Assembly: GCF_001632365.1 (NCBI RefSeq)
Contig: NW_024468617.1
Span: 1-31,895 of the forward strand
From: Laetiporus sulphureus 93-53
Taxonomy: Eukaryota > Basidiomycota > Agaricomycetes > Polyporales > Laetiporaceae
Length of the DNA: 31,895 nucleotides
Direction: 5' to 3'
Position numbers and translations under genes: made by a program
Part shown: positions 11,341 through 23,441 of the stretch, piece by piece
Numbering within the stretch: position 1 is the stretch's first letter
Layout of the letters: every line of letters starts with the position of its first letter
The notes under the pieces: model-generated
The model's database searches: none
What the model was told of the DNA's origin: nothing
The model's input: only the letters and a program-made list of their open reading frames with translations

Positions 11341-12481
11341 ATCGCATCTTTTCATGATAATCTGCACAGGATCGTATGCTCAAAACAGATTGTGCTCACT
11401 GCAAAGACTGAAACTCGGGCGGACGAGCATATTCATGGCTATTCTTGGCCCAGACATCATCCCAGTCAAGGCCATTCCTGTGACTCGGGGCATCTGGGGA
11501 TCCATTACCTTCACTTTTTCTCCTGTTCAAATGCCATCATCTGACCTGTCAGCCTGCCTGCTGGGGATAGCACTCCAAAAAGGGATAGCACTGCTGTTGT
11601 CAAATACCACCACAGAGCAACTGAACACGTCTTTCCTTGACAGCATTTCATTGTCTAACCGAGATGAGAGACATCCAACAGACTGCTCTGTGAGCGACAT
11701 CAAGTGCGATATCAGGGAAGAGACCTCTGATGCATCGTGGGAAGAGGAAACTGAGAGCACGAAGAATGTAATCTGGGAGGAGAAAGACGAGCGCATGCAG
11801 GACAGGTGTGAGAGAATCTCTGAGGAGCTTTTCGAGAGAACTGTGCTCATGTGGTGAGCCATTTTGCTCAATGGCAGGGCATTTGCACTAAGCTACTATT
11901 TTCAGGAGGGAAAGTTAGAAGGCATAAACCTCATTGAACCCGCTCTAGAACGTACCGTCAGAGGCTGACCGCTAGACAAGAGTTTCACTCCCTATTCAGA
12001 CATACTTCTGCACCACAGAAGTATATATGGCTTAGCATGTAGTAGCAGATGCCAAGGAGCTTGAACAGCTCAAAGCGGCTGCACCTACGGTGAAGCGTGG
12101 TCACCTGATCTACAACCGTAACGTGTCAGTGGTGTCGAATAGACACGCGTGTGTGGCTACATGCTCGGATGCATCGATCCCACCCGCAAAGTCATATAAT
12201 CCACAAAAACACTGTTGTTTCATTCTAATTTACAATACACAGATCTACAAGAAATCTGAGAGTCCGTGATGAAAGATGAGATGTGAGACAACAAGAGGTC
12301 ACGATGAGAGATGTTGTATTCTGATATCATGAGCAATACCATAGAGCAAACGACTGGAACATATCGATAGCAGCAAAAGAGAGTGAAAGAAGAAAGGGGT
12401 AATACGTCATATCGTATTCCACGATACGTCTCATAGTCTGGAGGCTATGAAGAGCCATCCTGATCCTCGGGAGTCATAACA
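11341..12481. other. Gap between the SF3B1 fragment and DUG2
   Basis: A plus-strand frame of 175 codons (11330-11857) is open but matches nothing I know, and its antisense is equally open, so I do not call it a gene. The segment may contain eroded sequence between the two duplicated genes. A small symmetric string, atcgt-attcc-acgat, lies near 12410. Confidence 0.4.
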
Positions 12482-15400
12482 CTAGGATGCGATGGCTCTA
12501 GCTTTGCGACATTCTGCAGAAAGCACTCCACGATCAGCTTGTCGAGGCACAGATTAGAGAGGGATGGTCACTCGTTCAGTAAATGAGCCTGATCCTTCAA
12601 TGGAGGGCATATGAGCATGCACCATCTCTCAGAGAATAAACACCCTGCTGGGCTTACCGAGCTCTTGCCCATTGGTAGGTGAAGCACATGGCAGGTGAAC
12701 TCTCTCTCCAGATATGGAAGAGATGGTATGAACTGCAGAGGTACTCAGTCAGCCTGACACGCATGTATACTTAAGATCTAATGACTTACCCCGCCCTCTC
12801 GTATCTGCAAAGGCTCCTGCCTTCACTCATCTCGCACTGCATCCTCAAGTGCATGGAATCATGGATCATCCAGGTTCTTGATCCACCAGTCCACAGTTCA
12901 ATCTATGCAGACCTGCAGGACCAGCGAGGTCAAATATTGATCACAATGAGCGAGCACGAATAGTACCTTCAGCTTGTTCGGCGAGTGCATCTTCTCAAAG
13001 GACCACTGAAGATGTTCACACAAGGCATTCGTGACTGTGTTCAGATCCTGGTCCGGCACGATGTGCAAGGAGACATGAGCTTTCACTGTCGCAGGTATGA
13101 CCGTTGAGTCTGCGATGGAGATAAATAAGCACCATGTCCCAGCTTTCCTCATAAGTCCAACGTACTCCTTGGCCCAGATACCTCAACATTGTGCACTGTT
13201 AAAGACAGTTCATGCCAACGTGCAGCAATCGAAGATGCTGGCATGTGCATGATCCCTGCAAGCACCAAGTATAAATGCTCTTCCTCTCTCATTATTGGAT
13301 GCACACTTTTATCTGAGAACTATTTAGCCTTGCAATTCAGACGGATCTCAGGCCTACTCACAGAATTTGGGAATCGTTATGCGATTTTGCCTGTCAATGA
13401 GAGTGCCGAGGGGCTTGAGCCTACAAGGAAGGACATATTAGCTATTCCAGTATCTGGCTAAATCCACAGAGCACTTACATGTCCAGCATAGGTTCGATCG
13501 TAGCTCCTCCATCCACGCTGGAATGCCGATCAGGTCCTTTGCAGGAAATCTGAAAACCCACCATAAGCCTGATGAAGAACTGAGGTAAGCAAGCTCCTTA
13601 TCTCGACGTGACAATGCACTACCCTGCATAATCCATACGTGATGCAAGGCGTGTCCTCCACAATCCACGTCAAATTGCTGGTCCAAGAATTCCTATATGA
13701 GTGAGGATCTGCAGTGCGCAGGGTTGCAATGTAACATACCTCACAAGAATAGCATCGATCGGCCCGATTGCATCCTATCACACGAAGTTGTTCCCATGAA
13801 GCATCAGCAAACACTGCCACAGAGCATGCTATCGAGCTACGAACCTTGTTTTTCCATACCGTCTCAGTGAACCCTCCACTCCCCGCTTCCTCCTCACCCT
13901 CAATCAAGAGCACCAGGTCAAGATCAAGCACACATCGAATGAGTAATTCTGCAGCCACGCACACCACAGCCATGATGGGGCCCTTGTTATCAGTTGCGCC
14001 ACGGCCATACAAATAGCCATTGCATCCGGTCAATGCAAAGGGATCAGACTGCCATTCTCAGTGAGAAGCGGCGATAACACCATAGTGCCTGACGCAGGAT
14101 GCATATCAGTGGCCATCATCTCCCCCGTGTACGAATGCAGACAAACCCGTAAAAGAGGATTCGCAGATGCTTGCGCTTCGTCTGCATCCCTGAGAAGGTG
14201 GCAAAGACAAGGGGGTTTGTGCTCTCACCAGTCGGTAACTGTAGGTTCATGATTGGTGAGCAACATGAGAACCTGGGCACAGCAGAAACACACCAATGAT
14301 GACACAGCTCCGAGCTGAGTGAAGCATTTGCACAACCAGATCGCCGCTTGCCGGCAATCCTTCTGATGTGCAAGGGAATTGCTGACGCTCGGGATCGAGA
14401 CGAGTTTAGATAAGACATACACCATTGTTTCTGCCATACAGACAATCAGCTTTTTGAGGAAAGGGGACATGTGTTGAGAAACCTACCATTGCTTGCATCG
14501 CCAAGATCGATATCAAATGTCAAGGACAATGGACTGAGCAGCTTCAATTTCGGTGGCTCGACCTCCCAGATCTGACAATCACTGTTAGACATTGCAACAT
14601 CAACAGTGTGCTCTCAAAACATGCTTTGATGGTTCGCGCCAGTCACCAAAGCGAAAACGGCTGGGGAAAAGCATGCTGTCATGTCCAATTCGTGCAGGTC
14701 GGCATCGGCAAATGGGGAAGATGGAATGCTCATTACAATTGAGGAGAGGACGATTCCTTCATGGGCTTTCCAGGATGCAGTGCAATCAAACTGGGAGGAC
14801 CAGCGCTACCAAGACCGTAAGACCCACCACGTCAACTACTGTACATATCCCATGCTAAACAAGGCGCACCTGTAATTCTCCATTTGCAAAGCATACAGAC
14901 AAGTCTGAATGGAGTAGTGACTGGGAAAGGATGTCCCACATTCTAGGATGATGAGTTAGTAATATGCACACGATTCACATTAATATAGCCTTACCTCAAC
15001 CACGATGAGAATGCAAACAAGAGTTCAAGTCTCAAGGTCCCAGACCTGGACATGCCCATCCTGGCAACCAGCGAAGACCGTCTCACCACAAACTGTGACC
15101 GTGAGCACTGCACCTGTGCAACAGCCAAACGTGTGCAGGAGAATCGGTGTTGAGTTCCCAGAAGCCAATTGCCACAGCTGTTGTTATGTCATTAAAGAGA
15201 AAGCGCCGAGATTTAGCCAGAAGCACAGCATTTTAAGCTCAATGGGCACGCACCTTCACAGTCTCATCACCACTTCTCGTGACGAGCTGTAGATTGTGCA
15301 TCTCGCCATCTGCCTCCGCTCCGAAGGCAGATCGTCTGAAGCTTCACGTGAGCTCGGGACCAGCGTCATGCAGTAGATGTATCCGTAATGCACGGAGTAG

Positions 15401-16356
15401 ATCACATTTGCTGGTGGCACCTGCAACGTGATCATGGAATGCTGCAGCGCTTGCGTTGAGCTCGAGGGTGAGCCGGATGTGCTCGGCAGGGAGGATGACG
15501 TCAACGGAGGTGTCAGAGGAGGTGAGCCATTCGAGCAGCTCAAGCACGTCGGATTGCATGTGAACAGATCTGCGAGGCGGCGCTGATATTGCGGGTAGCT
15601 TTCAAAGAACTTGTGCACGTGACGTGTCAGTGTGGAGCACCCGCTGGCATCAGGCGAGTCTAGGAATATTGACCCGTAGGCAAATAAACTTGATGAAGGA
15701 AATGGAGATATGGAAAAGGTGAACCACTGCAGAGATGTGTCTTAGCACCCGACGTAGAGTGTCTGAAGCGCAGGAGACCAAGCGAGTGAGAAGAGGTCAC
15801 CTGCATCGGTTTCGCCATGCGGATTGAGAATATAAAGTGAACAGAGAAATCGCGTGCTCCAAATCTGAGGTGAAGGAGAGGTGAGAGATTATTGCGCAGA
15901 ATACAACTACGACATACACGTATTGTGCTGTCACCTGTGTCATGTCTTCAGCATGACCAGCAAGAGGGTGACTGTCACGCAATGCTCACCAGATGCACTA
16001 AAGAGCCACTCCTTGTCAGAGGTGTACTCGAGGGTGAGGACACTACCAGTATGTCCTCTGAGTGAGGTCTTCAATTTGAGCATGTGCTTGTCCCATACCT
16101 GAGCATGCACGGATCCAATCATTCAGTTTCGAAACATTGATAGCGTGATAGGTGGGGCAAGACTGACGGAGATATCTCCAGTGGGGCTGCCGCTGTAGAC
16201 ATGACTCGCATCAGCGGCCAGACTGAGGACAGAGTTCTGTTCCTGATGAAGTGTATGAAAGAGCTTGGGGGACCTGCCAGCATTGTCAAACGGCCTGCTG
16301 AGTGATGCTGCTTCGTCGCATTCACTGTTGAGCTCTGCGAACATGACGAGACACAT
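12482..16356 (-). pseudogene. DUG2: DUG2-like WD40 plus M20 peptidase (glutathione degradation), decayed copy
   Basis: In yeast the Dug2-Dug3 complex cleaves the gamma-glutamyl bond of glutathione in the cytosol. N-terminal WD40 pieces: NSVLSLAADASHVYSG (near 16220), LKTSLRGHTGSVLTLEY (near 16060), GETDAGDLFSLAWSPALQTL (near 15790), VPPANVIYS...GYIYCM (near 15400), and GCQDGHVQVWDLE (near 15045). M20 pieces: KLVSIPSVSNS (near 14400), HYG (metal-ligand region, 14085), GYLYGRGATDNKGP (near 13990), EGEEEAGSGGF (near 13890), EDTPCITYG (near 13650), TVIPATVKAHVSLHIVPDQD (near 13080), and the C-terminal DQAHLLNE with stop at 12484-12482. In-frame stops: TAA 15744-15742, TGA 15027-15025, 14060-14058, 12900-12898, 12861-12859, 12825-12823 and 12570-12568. 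The conserved HYD reads HYG (GGT at 14081-14079). Frameshifts lie near 15320 and 13525. The N-terminus is uncertain. Confidence 0.86.
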
Positions 16357-16499
16357 GGGGACGTATGATCAGGGATTATTGAACTCAAAGGTTTCACCAT
16401 TATATGGTGAACTGAAGTAGGGCTGCTGGGATGGCGTTTCAGAGAGTTGGCAGGTTAGAAATGGAAGATAACAGATTGGAGGAGATGGAATGGAATTGG

Positions 16500-18139
16500 G
16501 AGGCAGAGAGAGGTGGCGCGGATGCTCCCGTGCACGCTGCGCCTGCACGCGACTTCAAACTTGTGATCTTGAGCGTCTATTGCACATCGTTTCGCCATCC
16601 TTGCTCAACACTTCCACTACTGCATCAAGAATCTCGACGTTGGCACTCTGCAGTGGCTGCTGATCCACTGCTGCATCGATCCTACCTACTTGCTCACTCA
16701 GATGCCCACGATGATATCTGTTCAGCATCTTGACATATCAGGATGGTGGAGGGTGCTAATCTCGCCATCAGAATCGTGAAAGACATCTGTCGCCAGCCAT
16801 ACTGGATCTTTGATCGTACTCACGATGCACGCCCGCCGTCCGATGCACGTGGGGATGCCCAGTGAGCTTACAATGGCTTCTGAGCTGCAAGTGACCTGTG
16901 CTTTGATGTTGTGTTGTGTATAACCTCTGATGCATTGCAGAAGCTGTGGTCACAACTGGAAAATTCAGCCGACACTGTGCAAGGGCTGAAGTACTCGGCC
17001 GCTTACAGACAGCGTGATGGCCGTTGTTTCGGTTGTGACATTATTCAGGTGACAAAGGCTCTTCTTACGTATATGGTCTCAAGGTGCAAACTCAGGTGCC
17101 AGGTCTTGCCTCTAAATGAGCAAGATGTTTACTCTCATCTCAGGCAGACAGCTATTGAAGTCTACCAGTTCGATTATGATGTGTCATCCTGGAGCTGTGT
17201 GGATGTTCTATTTCATGTATCACTTGCATCGTTGTGATATAGACTGATCAGACTCAACCTTGACTACGAACTGATGCACTCATCACCATCTGAAGGATCG
17301 TGCACGTTTCGTGCAATGCCTTGTGCTGGCAATTCAGAGCATGGGCATCAGAGAGCTGAAGCTAATCTGAGATCTGCTGTTCCGAAGCCAGCGGAGCACC
17401 CAATGCTTGATTCGGGGGATTCTCAAAGCTGTGGCTGTGCTCTCACTCTGTGCGGACCTCAAAGGGCTGAAGTTAATCTGGGATCTGCTGTTTCGAAGCC
17501 AGTGGAGCACCCAACACTTCACTCTCAACTTTCTCTACACTGGGACCCTTGCTTTCTTGAACCGAAAATTTGGTCTAGACACGACATTTCACATTATGCA
17601 TTCTGCAGCATACTATTCCTTGACACTGTATGACGAGATCCAGGCACGCATCATCCAGGAGATGATGCACAGCCTCTTCCATACATTCCTCAAATTCTCT
17701 GCCATCTGTGTCACTCGTAAATATAATTGCAGTCAGGAGACGGCATTGCAGATGATGGAGAGGAGCAGGATGGCCACTTGACGGGGATGGCGCTCATGCG
17801 AGTCAAGGGCTGCGGAGGATGGTAGAGCAGCTGCTCATGCGCGACCTGAAGAAATGCTCGAAGATTATTAACTTGTGGGAGGATGAATGGATGCATGGCG
17901 AGGGCACTCCACTGGCATTGTTGATGTCTGCCCCTGACATGAAGCCCTTGAACGCTGACACTTTTGCCAGCGTCAAGGGCGGCTCAGATGCGGTGTTGCC
18001 TGAGCAAGTAGAAGCTGGATCGGAAGCTGATGCCGACCAGGATGCAGACGTAGATGCAGATGTAGATGCGGATAATGTCAGGCTCATCGTTGATGAGCAT
18101 GATATCAACCTGGGCAGTGTCGCTCATCAAGAGCATTGA
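16500..18139 (+). pseudogene. Unrecognised spliced relic with weak BTB-like and leucine-rich segments
   Basis: Coding islands on the plus strand shift frame repeatedly. One at 16560-16650 reads like an F-box region but is weak. One at 16980-17200 includes CGCD/VYQFDYDVSSWS. The segment 17345-17530 has two leucine-rich units. The segment 17530-17700 contains FLYTGTLAFLNRKFGLDT followed by YDEIQARIIQEMMH, which resembles the end of BTB/POZ folds in basidiomycete proteins I have seen. The tail at 17820-18139 is acidic, with Asp-Ala-Asp repeats near 18030-18075. I cannot join the islands into one open frame, so decay like the neighbours' is likely. It could also be a living gene with introns I misplaced. 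Function unknown. Confidence 0.33.
17352..17524 (+). repeat. Diverged 62-bp direct duplication
   Basis: Copies at 17352-17413 and 17463-17524 share most bases (agRgctgaagYtaatctgRg then atctgctgttYcgaagccag, mostly C/T and G/A differences). In one frame both encode an ELKLI/GLKLI-type unit followed by DLLFRSQ, a repeat like a leucine-rich motif. Confidence 0.6.
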
Positions 18140-18671
18140 CACGTTGATGAGCGACTTGCCTTTCTCTCTTCTTCCCTGTGTTCCTCAACTTCCTCAAAAT
18201 TACTCTAGCAAATTGTACATATCCTGTGCAAATTTCCTCCAACCTTGCAACCATCCTTGACTTATTGACTATTTCATTGTTGTTGTCATAGTAGCGTCCG
18301 ATTACCCAGTCTCTCATATCCCATATTCCATCCTTGTCTCTCACATTCTCCAAATCATTCGATAAATATCAGGTGCATGTATGCCCTGCCTTCACTCGTG
18401 AGTCTCTTGTCCTCTGTAGATGCAGCATCATATATATTTACAGCATGTTGCGATGCAATTCATCTGCACTACTGGTCATACACTTACAATTTTTCTCTCG
18501 AAACTGCATGCTCTGTGTAGCTAGACTATTGTAGATGTCTGCAATTCTAAGTCTGCGCATCCTCAGATTGGCTCCTCTAGTACTCTAAGTGAACTGGCAT
18601 GTTTGCCTTAACTTTGAGTTCGCTTCTGTATGTACTCTTCTGTCTACGATGGTCACTTCAACTCTCATGCT
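18140..18671. other. Gap with no supported gene
   Basis: AT-rich, pyrimidine-rich on the plus strand; nothing coding is supported. It lies between the 3' ends of the convergent BTB-like relic and the transporter relic, so it probably holds their old 3' UTRs. Confidence 0.4.
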
Positions 18672-18842
18672 CTATCGTTTACTTCGAGCTCGTCTTGAAC
18701 GACTTTGACTATGCCTCCTGTGCTGCCCTGACTTGAGTTTACTATGCTGAGAATGGCATCAGCCTCTGGCGTGCCTCTTATGAATGTTAAAAAAAATGCA
18801 TAACTGGGTGGCTGACGTACCAAGGTAGGTCCACCAGCCGAT
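18672..18842 (-). pseudogene. 3' part of the MFS sugar transporter relic, left of the Copia insertion
   Basis: Reading minus from 18842, ATC GGC TGG TGG ACC TAC gives IGWWTY, which fits the transporter motif that follows the last helices (NIGYKTYIIF in relatives) and continues the frame that stops at the other end of the retrotransposon. A gtacgt donor follows. Downstream an open run ending VKVVQDELEVNDRA and stop near 18672 could be the hydrophilic C-terminus. That last part is inference. Confidence 0.45.
18838..18842. repeat. Left target-site duplication (ccgat) of the Copia element
   Basis: ccgat lies directly before the 5' LTR and is repeated directly after the 3' LTR at 23751-23755. Five bases is the usual duplication size for LTR-retrotransposon integrases. 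Confidence 0.85.
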
Positions 18843-19151
18843 TGTTGGAAGTCATATGGACTTTATGTCCAGTGGGACACGGACTTAGACATTTTGCATG
18901 CATTTGCTTATGTAATCACATAGCCACAGGTGCATTCGATCTTTTCCTGCTACCTCAGCACTCGCAGCATACATCGAGGCTGAGGTAAGTACCTGCTGGA
19001 CTCCTTACATACCTTTTACTCATACACTGTAGTCACTCATTTCCTACGTGTCTTACAGGTATTTTCTATAGCACTCACATCATACATTGAGGCTGAGTCA
19101 CTCGTTTCCTACGTGTCTTACAGTCCTCAGAAATTTTCACCTTAGACAATA
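18843..19151 (+). repeat. 5' LTR of the Copia element
   Basis: It begins TGTTGGAAGTC and ends GACAATA, matched end to end by the copy at 23442-23750. Inside each LTR a block with catacatYgaggctgag and then cctacgtgtcttacag occurs twice, so the LTR itself contains an internal duplication. Confidence 0.9.
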
Positions 19152-19163
19152 GGTTATGAGCCC
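19152..19163 (+). other. Primer-binding site matching the initiator tRNA-Met anticodon region
   Basis: GGTTATGAGCCC abuts the 5' LTR. Its complement, GGGCTCATAACC, is the anticodon stem-loop (CTCATAA) of eukaryotic initiator tRNA-Met. Drosophila copia is primed by an internal site of a cut initiator tRNA in the same way. I read this as half-tRNA priming; it is not tested. Confidence 0.7.
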
Positions 19164-19304
19164 CGGAGCTACACACTAACCTGTCCACTCATTGAGGCTT
19201 CCACTGCGCTCACACTCCTTTAATTCCTCTCTCTTTGACCAGCACCCACACCAGCACCTCCTGCACCACAGTCTACACCTTCTCACTCCACACCCTCTCA
19301 CACC

Positions 19305-21455
19305 ATGTCCAAATCTGTCAAACTCTCTCTCAGCTCAAACTGCCTCTATGACATTCCATTACTCGAGGATGACAGAGCGAACTACCAGCAATGGAAGTTC
19401 CGCCTCGAAATGGTGCTATGCATCAGAAAGCTCTGAAACATCACCCAGGGTAAGGAAGCTCAACCTTCAGACTCCAAACCTGACAAGCAGGCCGAATGGG
19501 ATGATAAGGATTAAGATGCAAAGGCACAGATCACGCTCATGCTCAAAGATATGCCTCTGAGCAACATCATGTATGAGAAGACGGCGAAGTCTGTATGGGA
19601 CAAACTCACTGTGCGGTATGAGGGGAAAGGAAAACAGATGATAGTGCACCTCATCGGTGAGCTATTTCATGGTACGCTCTCTGACAAGACTGGTATGGAG
19701 GCACAGCTCGATGGCATGATCCAAAAGGCCAACATTCTGGCCACCCTCGGACAGCCGCTCGAAGACTGGCTGATCGCGGTCGCCATGGTCATATCGCTCC
19801 CTCCATTGTATTCAGCACTTCACACCATCCTCATGTCGACAAGCGACAAGCTCACCACAGAGATGGTCATAAACCAGGTCCTTACTGAAGAGCGCGAACA
19901 CCTCAAGGAGGGATCACAGCACGCACTTGCCGCTAAGCTGTCAGGTATGCCATCAACATCGAAGTTGAATGGGAAGCAGCCGAAATCTGACAAGAAGTGT
20001 GGCTATTGCCACAAGCTGAACCACACAGAGGAGGAGTGCTGAAAGAAGAAGAGAGATGAGGAGAAGCAGGAGGAGAAGGAGGGTAGCGACGACAGTGAAG
20101 ACCTTGTGGTGAAGGTCACGTCCACCCGGGGTACCACAGCATCTCCCATCCTCCGACTGTTCATCGCCCATGCGCTCACGCAGCACAGCCTACCCACTGA
20201 CCATTGGATTCTTGACTCGAGCACAACAGCATTCATGAGCTCACACCATGACTGGTTCATTCAATTCACGAACCTTACCTTACCGAGGCATGTTTGGCTC
20301 GGAGACGGATGATGCATTCATGCAGAAGGTATTGGGCAAATCTACCTTGATTTAGCCACCAAAGATGGACGTACAAGCCCGACACTGCTACAGAACATAT
20401 ACTACGTACTGCAGCTCCAGGGCAACCTCCTCTCCACCTCACGACTCACCGAACAAGGTCAGACCCTCACGTTCTGTGGCGACACCTGCAAAATCACTTG
20501 CAATGGCGAGACGACGGGCCTAGCGCACAAGACGTATGGTCTCTACGTCCTCGCATCGATCCAACATGCTCCCATGCGAGCATTCGTAGTGCGCGCGGAC
20601 TCCTTCACAGATCCCAATGAGTATTCACTTGAAGCGCTGGCAGCAAAGACGATGATGCACAGGATGAACATCGTAAAGTGGCACCACAAGGCCTGCCACA
20701 TGGGTACCAAACTCACCCTACAAATGGTCTATCAAGGCACGGTCAGCAACACGAACACCGTGAGCAATGCAACTCATGACGTGAAGACCAGTAAGCCCAT
20801 CCAGACGGGTATCAAGCCCTCAGCCACACACATCTGCATGCACGGGTGTATGGCCCATAATGCCAGACTCGACGTCAAGTCAGCCAAGCACGTCACCTTC
20901 AGGCATGCTCAAAACGCGAAGGCACATGCTGCCTCTCACTGAATGAGTGGGCGCACACACGATACGCAAAATGCTGCCTCCGACGAGGGTGTCCATATCT
21001 GGCAGATATGCACGGTGATCGACCCTGGACTTCAGCACGAAGTGCAGGGCAAACTGCCGAGCTCATCTGCCAGCACTCCTCACAGCCCTCACGAACGACG
21101 AGCAGCTCGTATCGTGATCGTAGCCGCCGAACACGACCCAACGCCACCACCACTCGATGCATCCAGTAGCACGTCCACCGGTGATGACGACAATGACAGC
21201 AGCAATGACAAAGACGATGAGGGCAACACAGTACCCTCGCCCAGCTATCACATCACGTTGCCATGCCAGACTGCGTCAAACTGCTCGCCTCCTTCTCCGC
21301 CTCAGTGCGAAAATGAGAAGGAGCACTTACCTGCCATCTCAAAGGCTGCAGCATCTCTCTCACACACTCGGACTCAATGCGCAGCCACTCCCGCTCCCAC
21401 TCCAAAGGCTCCAAAGAGCCATGTCCATCAATCCGCATGCACTGATATGCTCTGA
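19305..21455 (+). pseudogene. Copia gag-protease-preintegrase polyprotein relic
   Basis: A single frame runs from the ATG at 19305 to 21455. Domains: Gag N-terminus with NYQQWKFRLEMVL (near 19380); UBN2/retrotran-gag region KSVWDKLTVRYEGKGKQM (near 19590); zinc knuckle CGYCHKLNHTEEEC (near 19998-20039); protease with HWILDSSTTAFMSSH (near 20200), where the active-site DSG reads DSS; then NIYYVLQLQGNLLSTSRL (near 20395) and a pre-integrase WHHKACHMG (near 20680). The last part is a Ser/Pro/Asp-rich hinge. In-frame stops at 19434, 19512, 20040, 20310 and 20940 fit Trp, Arg or Gln codons hit by C-to-T or G-to-A change. The integrase catalytic core is deleted between about 20760 and 21000. Confidence 0.83.
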
Positions 21456-23441
21456 TGCCACCTCCCTATGGTCCATGGTCAGGCAGTACCGATCACTTCA
21501 TTGCGGAGTGAGGTGAGTATCAACCACTCTGCTCTGTCTCCGATGGTGCGCCGGTACAGGGAGATGACTCTTTTCTTGAAGGGTGCGAGGCCCGCAGGTT
21601 TCTTGCTACCAAGACTCTGTGATGTTGGTGAATATGGGTGGTGTGTGTGTGGGTGGTGGACGAGAGTGTCGTCCGAAGCGTGCGGTGGAAAGGTACGGTG
21701 CAGATGGTTTCATTCGGCTGGCTGGCTGACTGGCTGGAGCTAGGACGGAACGCTGGCCTTGCCCACGTGCGTGTTACTGTTTTGAGGGATGAATTTCCCA
21801 CATTACATCAGCTTCGTGCTTCGAATTGATCGCAAATGGGGTTTGCGCACCAATCAATTGTTCGCAAATGCTGTCTGAGCGCTAACGTTTTGTTCGCAGA
21901 CCTGCTAGCGTGATCGTTCAGACCGGACGTTCGCCTCGGCTCTTCGAGTCTCTTGTTCGGGGTTGTTTGAGTTTTGTTTGCAGATCTGCAGGGAATGTTC
22001 GCAGATCATTTCCAGCGCTCTAATGCTGTTCGCAGACACGAGTTGAACACCTAATCGGGACTGTGGGAAACAAAATTCTAATATGAAACTTGTTCGTCTG
22101 CTACCGTTGACCTCGGCTGGACCCCGTTCGGTGCGTTCAATCACTTTGTTCCTTCTAGCACTCGACTGATAAAGTCCTCCTGGCCTCGATAGAACAAGTT
22201 AACCAAGGGACTGTGCGTAAGAGACCATACTGAGCCTAGGCGATCACCTTTATTCCTGGGCTTGTGGTGCAAGTCGTCCGTAGCGCAGACTTCGTTAACG
22301 AAGTTATCGAGTTCGATAGAACGCAATTAATAGTGAAGCAATAGATTGATATCAAAGATGAGCTGTGTAGAGTGGAATAATAGAACTGTGGAAGTATGGA
22401 GAAGTTCGCTCCTGCGACCCCCTCCCAGTCGATTATCTTCTTTTTCTCCAATTGCAACCAGGTTTATATACTACGACGGACAGCTCATTGCTGAACTGTT
22501 CATTACTATGGGAAGTGTCCATACCCTGCTTCCAGAGACTATAAGCATATCTGAAATGCGTCTGAAATCCAAAACTTGTAAGAGTGGTATCCTGCTACTG
22601 CTACCACTATGCTTGTTCGAGCAGTTCGTCCTCGATCCTCGGTACCGCCTTCACCCCTTGGTTCTTCTGGAAGGCATACCGGGCCGCCGCTGGCTTTTTG
22701 CCCATGCCTCGCTCGGTCGAGACTGTCTTTGCCAGCTCCGACCGCCTCGTGTAGTACGCATGTCTCGGAGGCAGTTGGTATGACAAAGGGTCAGTTGGCC
22801 ACCTGGGCTTGCCTGCTGCCTGCCTCATGCTTTGTGCTCAGCTCATTTCCGCGCTCATCAGCGCGCACCCAGTGCCAATTCGGGATGACAATCTGTGGTC
22901 CTCTGTCAGCGCATACAAGCCCAAGACATTTTCAGGAGGCCTTGGAGCCAAGACAAAGTGGGCAGTAGAGACTCCAGAAGTCCAGAAGAGAGCCAGAAGC
23001 GAAGGAGAACAGCCAAAGAGAGGAGGGAAGAACATGCATCAAGTGGGCACAGTCAAACGCGATAAGGCTCACGTGGGCGCTAAGGGTCACTCAGTTGATG
23101 AAGAACCTTGGAGAATCAACGTCAGATGCAGATCAATGGATATTAGCGACAATGGAAGAACTTACCCCAATCGTCAAGGCCACACTCAATGACGAGTATG
23201 ACCGTCCACGCACCGCAATCGGGCACGATCCAGGTAAAGTCACACGATGCAGACAGCATACAGCAGCCCGGGTTCTATCCGCCCAGACGGACTCAAGAAA
23301 CCCTACACCACAGGCACTTACCATCCAATCTGTGCAAGTCACAACATGTGCTGAAGACCCTCGGTCACGCACAGTACAAGCAGCATGAAGGATTCAATTA
23401 GTGTTCTAAAAAAGTAGGTCCGCATTCCCACTGAGTGGGCA
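21456..23441. other. Sequence of unknown origin inside the Copia element
   Basis: Where integrase, reverse transcriptase and RNase H should be, none of their motifs can be seen. The words gttcgcaga and ttcgcaaat recur five or so times in 21830-22035. The part at 22440-22830 is GC-richer, with several open frames I cannot place. Near 23380 a short frame ends HVLKTLGHAQYKQHEGFN, which could be the very end of a Copia RNase H/3' region. A nested insertion or a large rearrangement is likely. Confidence 0.4.

Noticed and set aside
11330..11857. 175-codon plus-strand frame
   Set aside because: Both strands are open, no recognisable motif and no splice context. It overlaps the SF3B1 fragment by only a few bases, and I cannot support it as a gene.
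3349..18139. Stops and frameshifts as sequencing or assembly error
   Set aside because: Random error would not favour CGA-to-TGA and TGG-to-stop at conserved codons. Some single-base indels could still be errors.
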